From Listeria cossartiae subsp. cayugensis (lineage in GTDB: Bacteria; Bacillota; Bacilli; Lactobacillales; Listeriaceae), in the NCBI RefSeq assembly GCF_014229095.1, contig NZ_JAARZC010000001.1, positions 1,333,947 to 1,397,946 of the forward strand: a stretch of DNA of 64,000 nt, given 5' to 3'. This document shows, in pieces, positions 9,116-19,200 of this stretch. The notes beneath the pieces are model-generated. The model saw only the letters and a list, made by a program, of their open reading frames with translations, did not search any database and was not told the origin of the DNA. The position numbers were made by a program, and so were the translations under genes. Position 1 is the stretch's first letter, and each line of letters opens with the position of its first letter.

Positions 9116-10179
9116 TAGCATTAGTAAAAAATGAATTTACCAAATTATTCTCCAGAAAATCAAGTTGGATTATGCAAATTGTCCTATTTGTAGCAGTTTT
9201 AGCCCTTGCACTATTAATGTTTTTTGTTAGTAAAATAGATACAAGTGGTGTTGAAGGCGGCGACGCAAGCAATGCCGGTATTACTGCTTATTATGATGAC
9301 AAAGGTGCTCCGGTTAGTGAAGAGGAATACTGGAACTCCGCAGATAAAGACGGTAATCCTACGTATAAATCTGAAACGTTATCTTTGACTGATTCCGTGG
9401 CTTACTTAAAAACACAAGAACAAGCGGCTCCAACAAAAGAAGCCAAAGAATCCATCCAAAAACAAATTGACTTCTATCAAGCTTATGTAGATGCAGATGA
9501 AAAACCCGCTAGTAATTCAGCTGGTATTTCAAGCGCAGATTTCTTTGCTTCATTAGGTAGCTCTGGAGCCGTTGCGACAATGCTCGTTGTTGTTGTAGCA
9601 AGTATCATCGTTGCAACCGAATTTTCTGGTGGTACTATCAAGCTATTACTAACTCGTCCATACTCTAGAAGTCAAATACTATTCTCTAAATACATCATGT
9701 GTATTGTTTATAGCGTTATTAGTTCCATCACCTTACTTTTAGCTAGCTTTATCTTTTCGTTTATTTTACCAAAACAATCTATTTTCATGCCGCTCTCCCC
9801 TTCAACAGGTGCAATGACAGCTTGGGAACACGCTTGGATGCTACTTGGTACGAACTTCTTATTGATGATCGTATACGCAACTATCGCGTTCTTCTTCTCA
9901 TCTGTCGTTCGTTCACAAGCCCTTGCAGTTGGTGTCGGTGTTGGTGTACTATTCTCAGGTGGAATTATTCGCCAACTACTTCCTCTAGCTATTGAAAAAT
10001 ACGACTGGATGAAATGGATTATCTTCAACTTGCTTAGCCTAAATGATACAGTTGGTGGTAGCAAAATTGCTGGTGGCTTAGCAGATTGGCAAATCATTGC
10101 CGGTTTAGGTGTTTATACAGCGATTATCCTCTTCTTCACGTTCTTCTTATTCAAAAAACGAGATGTCGCTTTAAGTTAA
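9112..10179 (+). CDS. ABC transporter permease (ABC-2 type)
   Basis: This 355-aa membrane protein has one N-terminal segment (about 18-42), a hydrophilic, probably extracellular stretch of about 100 residues, then about five more segments from residue 150 on. This is the BcrB/ABC-2 layout. The TIKLLLTRPYSRSQILFSKYI stretch after the second segment is the usual cytoplasmic coupling region. It forms an exporter with the preceding ATPase and shares its operon, which ends at the hairpin just downstream. Confidence 0.92.
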   Translation: MIALVKNEFTKLFSRKSSWIMQIVLFVAVLALALLMFFVSKIDTSGVEGGDASNAGITAYYDDKGAPVSEEEYWNSADKDGNPTYKSETLSLTDSVAYLKTQEQAAPTKEAKESIQKQIDFYQAYVDADEKPASNSAGISSADFFASLGSSGAVATMLVVVVASIIVATEFSGGTIKLLLTRPYSRSQILFSKYIMCIVYSVISSITLLLASFIFSFILPKQSIFMPLSPSTGAMTAWEHAWMLLGTNFLLMIVYATIAFFFSSVVRSQALAVGVGVGVLFSGGIIRQLLPLAIEKYDWMKWIIFNLLSLNDTVGGSKIAGGLADWQIIAGLGVYTAIILFFTFFLFKKRDVALS

Positions 10180-10184
10180 ATTTT

Positions 10185-10217
10185 AAAAGGCTGTCCGCAT
10201 TGGACAGCCTTTTTTTA
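10185..10217. terminator. Bidirectional terminator
   Basis: AAAGGCTGTCC pairs with GGACAGCCTTT around a short loop, with T7 on the plus strand and A/T-rich sequence on the other side. It serves the ABC operon (plus) and the converging LD-carboxypeptidase operon (minus), whose stop codon lies in its edge. Confidence 0.88.
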
Positions 10218-11189
10218 ATGTCTAATAATTTGAATTTTATCGGCATGATTTGTATCAATTCTTGCGGTTCCACCAATTGGGAAAGTCGCAATTGGCTGTG
10301 TATGTCCAAAATCCGCGCCAGATATAACGGGGATTTTTTGTAATGCCGTCTTCGTTTCAATGATGTAAGCTAATTTCTCCGCCGTAATTGCTGTTTTCTG
10401 TTGGAAACGACCGATTACCAGCCCTTGAATCTCGTCAGCACCAGGTTGACTAAGCAGTGACTCTAAATCGCGATCGAATGTTTCTGGCACAGTCATAAAA
10501 TCGTCTTCAATAAATAAAATTGAACCTGCCAAATTCGGCATGTATTCAGTTCCTTGCAGTAAATTAAGGGTGCATAAGTTCCCGCCAATGATAGTCCCTT
10601 CTGCCTCTCCCGGTTGCATAACAACTAATCCGTCATTCGGGATGAAATTTCGATTCTCTTGGTCCAAATACCATTCATCATCACTCCATACTGCACTTTC
10701 TTTAAGTGTATATGGCTCTTTTTGTAATAAACAATCACTAAATGATTCAAGTACATAGTCCAGACCTTTTTCCATTGAAAAACTAGAAAAATGCGCACCG
10801 GAATAAGTAATCAGTTCGGTTTGTGTATAAATGGCTGTTGCGAGCGCCGTAATATCTGAAAAGCCACATAAAATTTTAGGGTTTTCCGAAATTAAATCAT
10901 AATCTAAATATGGCAACAATTGGTTGCTATTAAAACCGCCGATAACGGTTAAAATCGCTTTTACATTCGAGTCATTGAAAGCTTCATGGATATCAGCTAC
11001 GCGAGAACGAATACTTGAGCTCATCATACAATCCATTTCAGCCACATGTTCTCCAAAAGTAACGCTGAAACCCATGTCAGTTAGACGCTTAACGGCAATT
11101 TCGACTTGATCGCTAGCCATGATGCCGATAGAACGGCTTGGTGCAATAATCCGAATTTCATCGCCTTGTTTTAATTTTGCTGGAATCAT
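10215..11189 (-). CDS. LD-carboxypeptidase, S66 family (MccF-like)
   Basis: This 324-aa serine peptidase family protein shows the S66 N-terminal IIAPSRS and the nucleophile Ser in CGFSDITAL near residue 110. It also shows a GEAEGTIIGGNLCTL block, FIEDD, and the C-terminal His segment GADFGHTQP. Family members cleave L,D-peptide bonds in muropeptides, or isopeptide-linked antibiotics as in MccF. No signal peptide is seen, so it acts in the cytoplasm. It follows the glycosylase gene with an ATGA overlap (11186-11189). Confidence 0.92.
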   Translation of the reverse strand: MIPAKLKQGDEIRIIAPSRSIGIMASDQVEIAVKRLTDMGFSVTFGEHVAEMDCMMSSSIRSRVADIHEAFNDSNVKAILTVIGGFNSNQLLPYLDYDLISENPKILCGFSDITALATAIYTQTELITYSGAHFSSFSMEKGLDYVLESFSDCLLQKEPYTLKESAVWSDDEWYLDQENRNFIPNDGLVVMQPGEAEGTIIGGNLCTLNLLQGTEYMPNLAGSILFIEDDFMTVPETFDRDLESLLSQPGADEIQGLVIGRFQQKTAITAEKLAYIIETKTALQKIPVISGADFGHTQPIATFPIGGTARIDTNHADKIQIIRH

Positions 11190-11767
11190 TTAGTAACCTC
11201 CCTATTTAACGTGTGAAATGGACACGAACGCAAATGGTCGTCGAGAATCCCAATCGCTTGTAAATAAGAATAAATGATTACGGGTCCAACAAATTTAAAA
11301 CCGCGTTTCTTTAAATCTTTACTGATTTTTTCGGATAACTCTGTGCTAGCTGGAACTTCTCCCATTCCTTGCCATTCGTTAATAATCCGTTCACCATTTG
11401 TAAAACCCCAAATGTAGTTAGCAAATGAGCCAAATTCCGCTTGGACTCTTTGTGTAGCTAGCGCATTTGTACGAACCGCTTTCACTTTTAGGCGATTCTT
11501 CACAATTGCTGCTTCCTCAACAATCTTTGCTAACTCATCGTCTGTCAGCAATGCGCATTTATCAATATCAAAGTGAAAAAAAGCTTCTTGATACGCTTTT
11601 CTTTTATGTAAAATCAATCTCCATGAGAGCCCGGCTTGCGCTCCCTCTAAATTAAGCATTTCAAATAAATATGTGTCGTCTTTGCTCGGGACACACCATT
11701 CTTCATCATGATATTCTAGTTCAAACGGGTCATTAATCGACCATGGGCAACGTAATTCTTCTGACAA
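11186..11767 (-). CDS. tag: DNA-3-methyladenine glycosylase I
   Basis: This 193-aa base-excision repair enzyme removes 3-methyladenine. It begins MSEELRCPWSINDPFELEYHDEEW; zinc-ligand Cys7 and His20 and the C-terminal DDHLRSCPFH (His and Cys) match the Tag zinc site. The EGAQAGLSWRLILHKR block is diagnostic. The RBS AGGAGG is a short distance before the ATG. It is the middle gene of a small operon with the preceding membrane protein and the LD-carboxypeptidase. Confidence 0.95.
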   Translation of the reverse strand: MSEELRCPWSINDPFELEYHDEEWCVPSKDDTYLFEMLNLEGAQAGLSWRLILHKRKAYQEAFFHFDIDKCALLTDDELAKIVEEAAIVKNRLKVKAVRTNALATQRVQAEFGSFANYIWGFTNGERIINEWQGMGEVPASTELSEKISKDLKKRGFKFVGPVIIYSYLQAIGILDDHLRSCPFHTLNREVTK

Positions 11768-11779
11768 AGTGAGTTCCTC

Positions 11780-12019
11780 CTATATAGTTAAAATGTAATG
11801 CACACTAATTAAAACAGCCACAAATAGGCCGATACAACTCCAAATTAGTCGTTTTTCTTTCCACTGACTAACTGCTACAGCAATGCTTAATGCTAAAAAT
11901 AAAAAGAGCAGCCAGTTCGGAACGTCGGGGTGATAGTCGCTCGTGAAAATAAGATACCCTACTATTGCTGCAATTATTCCTGTAAAAATAAAACTTATCT
12001 TTTGATATCTCATTCGCAA
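11780..12019 (-). CDS. Small membrane protein, unknown function
   Basis: This 79-aa protein has three hydrophobic segments (about 8-26, 36-50 and 58-77) with short charged links (SDYHPDVPNW, SQWKEKRL). The ORF is preceded by AGGAGG and sits 12 bases upstream of tag in the same direction. It resembles the DUF3953-type small Firmicute membrane proteins only in general layout. No function can be assigned. Confidence 0.75.
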   Translation of the reverse strand: MRMRYQKISFIFTGIIAAIVGYLIFTSDYHPDVPNWLLFLFLALSIAVAVSQWKEKRLIWSCIGLFVAVLISVHYILTI

Positions 12020-12072
12020 AGCCTCCTATTAACCAATAATAAAACATACGTTCTGTTTTTGCAAGTGAAAAT

Positions 12073-12108
12073 AAAAAAGAGACGAACTTTTTTGGTTCGC
12101 CTCTTCTT
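12073..12108 (-). terminator. Terminator of citB
   Basis: On the minus strand GAAGAGGCGAAC pairs with GTTCGTCTCTTTT, and the tract then runs on in T. It lies just after the citB stop and separates it from the 79-aa protein gene further along the same strand. Confidence 0.85.
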
Positions 12109-12114
12109 TACAAA

Positions 12115-14817
12115 TTATTTCAATTTGCCACGTAGGACCATTGGTAAAATCCCGCCATGACGGTAATAATCAATTTCTACTTCTGAGTCAAAGCGTGCAA
12201 GTGCATCGAAAGTAATACTTGAGCCGTCTTCACGAACAGCTGTCACTTTTACAAGGTCTCTTGGTGCTACATCTTCACCGATTTCGACTTGTAAACTTTC
12301 TGAGCCAGTTAGGCCTAATGTTTCGGCATCTTCACCAGGTTGGAATTGAAGCGGTAAAACACCCATCATTACGAGGTTAGAACGATGAATCCGTTCGTAA
12401 CTTTTCGCGATAACTGTTTTAATACCTAGCAAATTCGTTCCTTTGGCAGCCCAGTCACGTGAAGATCCCATTCCATAATCGTCGCCAGCAAGAATAACTA
12501 AGCCAGTGTTATTTTCGATATATTTTCTAGAAGCATCGTAAATCGACATCACTTCGCCAGTTGGCCAGTAAGTCGTATAGCCGCCTTCTGTTCCTGGTGC
12601 GATTTGATTTTTAATACGGATATTCGCAAATGTACCGCGCATCATAACATCGTGATGACCACGACGAGAGCCGTATGAGTTGAAGTCACGAATTGCCACA
12701 CCTTCTTCTTGAAGGAATTTTCCGGCTGGCGTATCTTTCCCGATTGCTCCGGCTGGTGAAATATGGTCGGTTGTAACAGAGTCGCCAAATTTACCGATAA
12801 CACGAAGTCCGGATAAGCTTTCTACTTTGCCAGCTTCTTTTGCTAAATTATCAAAGAATGGCGGATTCGCTATATACGTGGAGTTTTCATCCCATTTGTA
12901 TAAAGCATCTTCCGTTGTTTCAATCGCATTCCAAGCTTCATTTTCATCAAATACATGGGCATATTGTTCACGGAAAAGTTCTGGCGTTACCGTTTCTTCT
13001 ACTAATGCCTTCACTTCTTCTGAACTTGGCCAAATATCGTCTAAGAAGACTTCTTCGCCGTTATTACCGCGTCCGATTGGTTCTGTTAGCATGTCGACAT
13101 TTGTTGTCCCAGCAAGCGCGTAAGCAACGACAAGTGGTGGTGAAGCTAAGAAATTTGCTTTCACAAGTGCATGAATGCGGCCTTCAAAGTTACGGTTACC
13201 ACTTAATACAGCCGAAACAAGCAAATCGCTATCTTGAATAGCTTCTTCAATTTCTTCTTTTAATGGACCAGAGTTACCGATACATGTCGTACAACCATAA
13301 CCAACTAAGTCAAACCCAAGTTTTTCTAAATATGGAAGTAAGCCGGCTTTTTCCAAGTAGCCTGTTACAACTTTGGAGCCTGGCGCCAAGGAAGTTTTTA
13401 CGAATTTCGGTACTTCTAAGCCTTTTTCAACTGCTTTTTTAGCAACTAAACCAGCGCTTAACATCACGTATGGGTTAGAAGTATTCGTACAACTTGTAAT
13501 CGCCGCAATGGCAACAGAGCCAGTCTTCATTGTGGATTGGTCACCATTGCCAAAAGTAACTGTTACTTCTTTGTCTAGGGCTGATTTATCGAGTCCGAAA
13601 CCTTGGTTACCTGCTTTGGCAGTAATGGATTCACGGAATGTTTCTTTCATTTTCGAAAGTGGAATCAAATCTTGTGGACGTTTTGGTCCTGCTAAGTTTG
13701 GTTCGATGGCGGAAAGATCGATTTCTACTGTTTGCGTGTAGTTTGGTTCTACTTTTTCTGGTGTGAAGAATAAATCATTTGCTTCTAAATAAGCTTCTAC
13801 TAATTCGATTTGTTCTTTGTCACGGCCAGTAAGTTTTAAGTAGTTAAGCGCTTCTTTATCGACTGGGAAAAAGCCACAAGTTGCGCCGTATTCTGGAGCC
13901 ATATTCGCAACGGTTGCGCGGTCAGCAAGTGGCAGTGTCGCAACACCTGGACCGTAAAATTCAACAAATTTACCTACTACTTTTTGTTCCCGTAAAACTT
14001 GAGTTACTTTTAAAGCGAAATCGGTTGCTGTAGCTCCGTTTGGCAAAGCGCCGTTTAATTTTACGCCGATAACTTCTGGAATTGGAAAGTATGAAGGTTG
14101 ACCAAGCATGCCAGCTTCTGCTTCAATACCGCCAACGCCCCAACCTAAAACGCCAATACCGTTAATCATCGTTGTATGGCTATCTGTTCCGACTAGGGAA
14201 TCTGGGAACGCTACAAATTCGCCGTCTGCTACTTCATTCGCAATTACGACGTTTGCTAAATACTCTAAGTTAACTTGGTGAACGATACCTGTTGCGGGTG
14301 GAACGGCACGATAGTTATCAAATGCTTTTTGTGCCCAATTTAAAAACTGGTAACGTTCCATGTTGCGTTTAAATTCTAGTTCCATGTTAATTTTAAGTGC
14401 TTCTGGATTCGCATAGCTATCCACTTGTACTGAGTGATCGACAACTAAATCAACCGGGATTTCTGGATTGATTTTTTCTGGATCGCCGCCAAGGTCCGCC
14501 ATTGCTTTACGTAAAGAAGCTAAATCAACGACTGCTGGAACGCCTGTAAAATCTTGTAGAATAACGCGGGCTGGTTTGAATGGTACTTCGCCTTCATTGC
14601 CATCTTTAGACCAGTGGGCTAAGTCTTCCACGTGTGAATCCTTAATGACGCGACCATCTGCTTGTCTTAATACAGATTCTAGTAAAACACGTACAGAATA
14701 AGGTAGTTTCTCGATGTTTGTAAGATTGTCCTCTTCTAAGGTTTTAAGTTTGTAATAATGATACGTTTTGTCGTTCAGTTGAAATGATGCTTTTGCTTTT
14801 TCTTTCCAATTAGTCAT
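12115..14817 (-). CDS. citB: Aconitate hydratase
   Basis: This 900-aa [4Fe-4S] enzyme isomerises citrate to isocitrate in the TCA cycle; the family also binds RNA when the cluster is lost. Cluster cysteines are in TSCTNTSNP and [22 protein letters not shown] and [11 protein letters not shown] of the swivel domain are present. I place the start at the ATG at 14817, giving [12 protein letters not shown], because AAGGAGG lies 8 bases upstream. The open frame upstream adds 49 non-homologous residues and overlaps the promoter. Regulation by CcpC is suggested by the operator found upstream. Confidence 0.96.
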   Translation of the reverse strand: MTNWKEKAKASFQLNDKTYHYYKLKTLEEDNLTNIEKLPYSVRVLLESVLRQADGRVIKDSHVEDLAHWSKDGNEGEVPFKPARVILQDFTGVPAVVDLASLRKAMADLGGDPEKINPEIPVDLVVDHSVQVDSYANPEALKINMELEFKRNMERYQFLNWAQKAFDNYRAVPPATGIVHQVNLEYLANVVIANEVADGEFVAFPDSLVGTDSHTTMINGIGVLGWGVGGIEAEAGMLGQPSYFPIPEVIGVKLNGALPNGATATDFALKVTQVLREQKVVGKFVEFYGPGVATLPLADRATVANMAPEYGATCGFFPVDKEALNYLKLTGRDKEQIELVEAYLEANDLFFTPEKVEPNYTQTVEIDLSAIEPNLAGPKRPQDLIPLSKMKETFRESITAKAGNQGFGLDKSALDKEVTVTFGNGDQSTMKTGSVAIAAITSCTNTSNPYVMLSAGLVAKKAVEKGLEVPKFVKTSLAPGSKVVTGYLEKAGLLPYLEKLGFDLVGYGCTTCIGNSGPLKEEIEEAIQDSDLLVSAVLSGNRNFEGRIHALVKANFLASPPLVVAYALAGTTNVDMLTEPIGRGNNGEEVFLDDIWPSSEEVKALVEETVTPELFREQYAHVFDENEAWNAIETTEDALYKWDENSTYIANPPFFDNLAKEAGKVESLSGLRVIGKFGDSVTTDHISPAGAIGKDTPAGKFLQEEGVAIRDFNSYGSRRGHHDVMMRGTFANIRIKNQIAPGTEGGYTTYWPTGEVMSIYDASRKYIENNTGLVILAGDDYGMGSSRDWAAKGTNLLGIKTVIAKSYERIHRSNLVMMGVLPLQFQPGEDAETLGLTGSESLQVEIGEDVAPRDLVKVTAVREDGSSITFDALARFDSEVEIDYYRHGGILPMVLRGKLK

Positions 14818-14863
14818 CCACGTTTCCTCCTTCAATTCTTGAAACGATTGGTCTCTCTCATCT

Positions 14864-14892
14864 ATTGTACTTAAAAACGCGCGATAAGTAAA
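14864..14892 (-). promoter_or_regulatory. Promoter of citB
   Basis: -35 TTTACT (14887-14892), 17-base spacer, -10 TACAAT (14864-14869) on the minus strand; the start would be near 14857. A TTAT half-site (14884-14887) overlaps the -35 region. Confidence 0.75.
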
Positions 14893-14915
14893 CAAAGAGA
14901 ATCTGCTATAATTCA

Positions 14916-14930
14916 ATAACTTTTTCTTAT
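14916..14930 (-). promoter_or_regulatory. CcpC-type operator of citB
   Basis: ATAA-N7-TTAT dyad (minus strand ATAAGAAAAAGTTAT). Its centre is about 66 bases upstream of the predicted transcription start, with a TTAT half-site near -27. That spacing matches the citrate-responsive CcpC sites described for B. subtilis citB. Confidence 0.75.
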
Positions 14931-14974
14931 AACAAAAAGATGAATGACAACGAGTGCCATTCATCTATGCATTA

Positions 14975-15775
14975 TTAAACTAAGTTGGTTAATGCTTGTT
15001 CTAGCGAGCCATATGATTCGAGTTTGGAAATGTTTGATCCAAGTTGAATCGTGCGCTGGGCAAAACTTGGTTGCATGCCGGAAAGTATTGGTACTAAGCC
15101 GATAAGTTTAAAAGACTGGATCATGTCTTCCATGTGTTTGGTCGCAAAATCATCTTTTAATACCGCGCTAGAAAAATCAATCACAATCGTATCTAAATTT
15201 AACTTATCCGCAGATTCTATCGCTTTTTCTTTCATAAAATAGCCTCTATCATCATCTAAACTGCCAACAATTGGCAAGACGCCGATCGAATTAGTGATTG
15301 GAATAATCCGTGTTGATAACTGAATAATTTCCTTTCGCTGAGCGGCAACTTGATTTCTATTTTCTTGCATAAAGCCTTCCAACAGCTGTTGTTGTATCGA
15401 TGCCAGAATATCTTTTATTTCTAACATAAACTGAATAATATCTGCATCTGTATAAAAAACGTCTTCTGTTTCTTTCCATTTGAGCAAACTAGTAATAATA
15501 AATTTATCAATTTCACTCATATGTTGATGGATTTTTCGAATATCGGTTTTATCGTTAAAGCGTCTTTTACCGATGCTTTCAAAATCGCGTTCTTTCACGC
15601 CAGTAATGACATCGATAATCATACCGCATGATGCTGTGCTTAGTGAACGAATAGATGATTCAGCCTCGCCACCACTAAGTCTTAATTTATATTCGTCCGT
15701 ATTAATGTAATAATTTTCGTAAAACATATCCACTAATATCGAACGACGCTCTATTAAAAATTGCTTAATCTGCAT
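14975..15775 (-). CDS. RsbR-type stressosome protein (STAS domain)
   Basis: This 266-aa protein has an N-terminal helical non-haem-globin-like part (about 1-140) and a C-terminal STAS domain (about 145-266). The RsbR scheme is visible in PITNSIGVLPIVGSLDDDR, DTIVIDFSSA and LVPILSGMQPSFAQ. RsbR paralogues build the stressosome that releases RsbT to activate sigma B. In this paralogue the usual phospho-Thr segment reads DFSSAVLKDD. I choose the ATG at 15775 because AAGGAG lies 6 bases upstream; an in-frame GTG at 15793 lacks a site. Last gene of the helicase-YflT-RsbR run. Confidence 0.9.
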   Translation of the reverse strand: MQIKQFLIERRSILVDMFYENYYINTDEYKLRLSGGEAESSIRSLSTASCGMIIDVITGVKERDFESIGKRRFNDKTDIRKIHQHMSEIDKFIITSLLKWKETEDVFYTDADIIQFMLEIKDILASIQQQLLEGFMQENRNQVAAQRKEIIQLSTRIIPITNSIGVLPIVGSLDDDRGYFMKEKAIESADKLNLDTIVIDFSSAVLKDDFATKHMEDMIQSFKLIGLVPILSGMQPSFAQRTIQLGSNISKLESYGSLEQALTNLV

Positions 15776-15798
15776 AAACTTCTCCTTTTTCACCGATA

Positions 15799-16221
15799 TT
15801 ATCTCGCAAAAATTAAGATGTTATCTGCATGTAGATTTTCAATCATTTTATTTACTTGTTCTTCTGTTAAGTCAAAGTCTTCTAATAGTTTTTTGACAGA
15901 CTTATCATCTGTTTTCGAGAACCATTTGGCAAAAGGACCAGCTGCGTATAAAGCGCCGTATTTAGGATTGTAAGCTTGTGGAATCACAATAGCGCCACTT
16001 AGGGATTGCAGAATTCCAGAAATAATACCGAATGCTTCTTCATTAACAGGACGTTCGATTTCAATATTCTCTTTTTCTGCTAATGTTTCTAGATTTTTAT
16101 TGTGTTTTGATTTAGCTAGAACAGAAATATCCTCTTTTTCGTAGCCCTCACTCACTAATTTGTCGATAATTTCCTCGGCTGCCGCGACGTTTTGAACTGC
16201 GAATACTTCCCACTTTTTCAT
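15799..16221 (-). CDS. YflT-type general stress protein
   Basis: This 140-aa protein starts KKWEVFAVQNVAAAEEIIDKLVSEGYEKEDISVL, the ferredoxin-like fold shared by YflT/GspM-type heat and general stress proteins. It continues through a glycine- and alanine-rich middle (GIISGILQSLSGAIVIP) and an acidic helix (LLEDFDLTEEQVNKMIENL). Function is unknown. Its ATG overlaps the helicase stop by one base (TAATG), and the RsbR-like gene follows after 23 bases, so the three are probably one transcript. Confidence 0.82.
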   Translation of the reverse strand: MKKWEVFAVQNVAAAEEIIDKLVSEGYEKEDISVLAKSKHNKNLETLAEKENIEIERPVNEEAFGIISGILQSLSGAIVIPQAYNPKYGALYAAGPFAKWFSKTDDKSVKKLLEDFDLTEEQVNKMIENLHADNILIFAR

Positions 16222-19200
16222 TATTTGTCATCCCTTCCATTATCCAATTGTAGTATTTGTTTAATTTCTTCTGTACTTAATTTCCCTAGCATTTGTTCCC
16301 CTGGCTGAATAAGTTCATCCACTAGTGCTTGTTTTTTCTTTTGCAAATCAAAAATTCGTTCTTCAATCGTTCCTTTAGTAATCATTCGGAACACTTGGAC
16401 GACACGTTTTTGACCGATTCGGTGCGCGCGTCCAGTAGCTTGTTCCTCTACGGCTGGATTCCACCATAAGTCGTATAAAATCACGGTGTCTGCGCCTACA
16501 AGGTTGAGCCCAGTTCCACCAGCTTTTAGCGAGATCAAGAAAATATCATTCTCTCCTTCGTTAAAGGCATTAACCATATCCAGCCTTGTTTTCGACGGTG
16601 TTTTGCCGTCCATATAGAAAAGTGTTTGTCCGTCTTCTTCTAGTTTCTGGCGGATAATCGAAAGCATCCCCGTGAACTGGGAAAAAATTAGAATTCGTTT
16701 ACCGTTTTCTCTTGCTGTCTGTATTGTATCAAATAACTGTAGTAATTTACCAGATTCACCTTGATAATTTTCCACAAACAGGCTTGGATCGCAACAAATT
16801 TGTCGTAAACGAGTTAATCCCGCGAGTAATTTGATTCGTTCTTCCCCGGCATTTCCATTGCTCGCTTCTAAATCAGCTTGGATTTTTTCTAAATAAGCTA
16901 AGTAAATGGTTTTTTGTTCATCGGTTAATTCAGAGTACAAGTTTGTTTCGATTTTGTCGGGTAGTTCTTTGACTACATCTTGTTTTAATCTGCGCAACAA
17001 GAACGGTCGAATCATTTTGGCGATATTGTCGTAAGGGATTTCTTTAAATTTACGTAACGATGGGAAAAATCCTGGCATTAATGTTTGGAAAATCGCCCAT
17101 AATTCATCGATGCTATTTTCAAGTGGCGTTCCGCTAAGTGCAAAAACATGATTTCGTTTCAGGGCGCGCACAGCTTGTGAAGCTTTCGTATGGTAATTCT
17201 TGATAGCTTGCGATTCGTCGATAATAACGCTTGAAAACGCTACATCCGCAAAATGCACAATATCTTGGCGTAATGATGGATAAGAAATCAAGTACACATG
17301 GCCTCGCTTCATCTCTTCCATTTCGGCCATACGGGATTGTTTTGTCCCATGTAAAACGGTCACCGGAATAGCTGGCGCAAATTTTTCTAGTTCGCTTTGC
17401 CAGTTGTACAGCAGTGAGGCCGGCGTAATAATTAAGACTGGTTTTAAGTTCGGATTATCTTCTAGCTCAGATGCCAAAAAGCTAATCGTTTGCACTGTTT
17501 TCCCAAGCCCCATATCATCCGCCAAAATTCCGCCTAGATTATACTTCGCAAGTGATTTCATCCATTCAAAACCAGTGAGCTGATAATCACGCAGCTCTGC
17601 TTTTAAACCTTTTGGCAAAGTAAAGTTGTCTTCGGATTGCGTCGTAATATCTGTTAACAGTTCGCGGAATGAACGGCTGAATTTATGATGCTCGTCTTGC
17701 GTTCCCGCCCCTAAAATATCATAAATTTGCATGCCTCGGTAAAGCGGTACTTGCATATTTGCTTGAACGTCTTTTTTACGTACTTCGAGCATTTGGAGTA
17801 CGTCTTCCATTTGTTTATAGTTCTCTGATTCCAGTGATAAGAAACGACCACTTTTAAGGCGGTGATAGCTTCGTTTTTCACGCAATGATTCGAGGACATT
17901 TTGGACTTCTTCTTCCGGAATCCCTTTGAAATCAAATGAAACAGACAGATAATCGTTGTCGCCAGAAACATCCAGCGTCGTCACTGGGCGGACATTTTCC
18001 TCAACCATTTCTTCGAGACCATCTTCCATATAAATCTCGGCGTACTCGGCAAGTTTCGGAATGGTTCGATAGTAAAATTGATAGAGATCCTTTTCTTGTT
18101 TATTAACGACCATTTTTGTTCCGGAAAAATGAACGGGTGCGCTTTCGATAATATTCATCACGCGCGCTTCTTTTTCGACATCGCGAATCATAATTTTTTC
18201 GTTTTCTTCTTCGGTTGTCGCAAATGGATCAAATAATTGATTGCCATAATGATACTCCAGACGTAACGTATGCTCGCCGTATTCGAGGGCAATAAATAAT
18301 TTGCAATCAAGCGGCTGTTGGGTAATCCGGTCTTCAATCGAATCATCCAGTTTTAATTTCCCACTTTTCTGTAGAGCTGGTAGAACGTAGGAAATGACTT
18401 CGCTGAGTTGTGACTCTGAAAACTGCACCACTTCATTTTTCGTTACTTTATGAAATTCGATTAATGGTTTTAACGATTCCCACACTTCTTTTGCCGGAAT
18501 GAAAAACGTCCCATCAAAAAATAGTAATTGGTAAGCTTCGAAAAAGATTGCTTGCTGTAAGTCTTCTAATTCTAATTGATATTTGTCATCGGCACTTTTT
18601 TTGAGTTCGAAAATGAAATCAAGATTGTCATGGCGCACGTTGATGCCTCGGTACTTAATATCTTCCACGCGTTCTTTCATAATAATGCACGTCGTATCGC
18701 GCTCTGCAAGAAGTTCTAGCAACTCACTCGCCATGCTCGGTGGAATCGTTAAGTTTTTCTCTTCGGCATAAGATTTTGACCAGTAGAAAGAGTCCGTATC
18801 ATACATTTTGGCAATTTCACTGATTTGCAGCAGTTTATCAAGAATTTGTTTGTCTTCTTCCGCAAAGAAATGCTCATTTGGATCATAAGCAAAATTCTTG
18901 GTAAATACGAGCCACTGCCGATCACGAATCGCCGCTAAAAATGTATTCATGTTTTTGACAACATAGGTCCGTTCAGTCCCTACTTTCACTTCAATCGTCA
19001 TAATATAACTAGTATCATCCGGTTTTAAACGAATAATATATTGGGTTTGAAGAGGCGTTTTATTCGTATTATCCTCTTCCACTTCAAATTGTTGTGCCAT
19101 ATTTTGTTGAAAAAGGGAAAGAAGCGTATTTGATTCTTGCGTGAGAATTCGATTTTTAAAATCTTGTTTGGCTGCTTTTTGCTTTTCTTTTTCCATTTTT

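Noticed and set aside
14818..14964. 49-residue N-terminal extension of aconitase
   Set aside because: It reads through the citB promoter and lacks a ribosome site, while a perfect one precedes the ATG at 14817.
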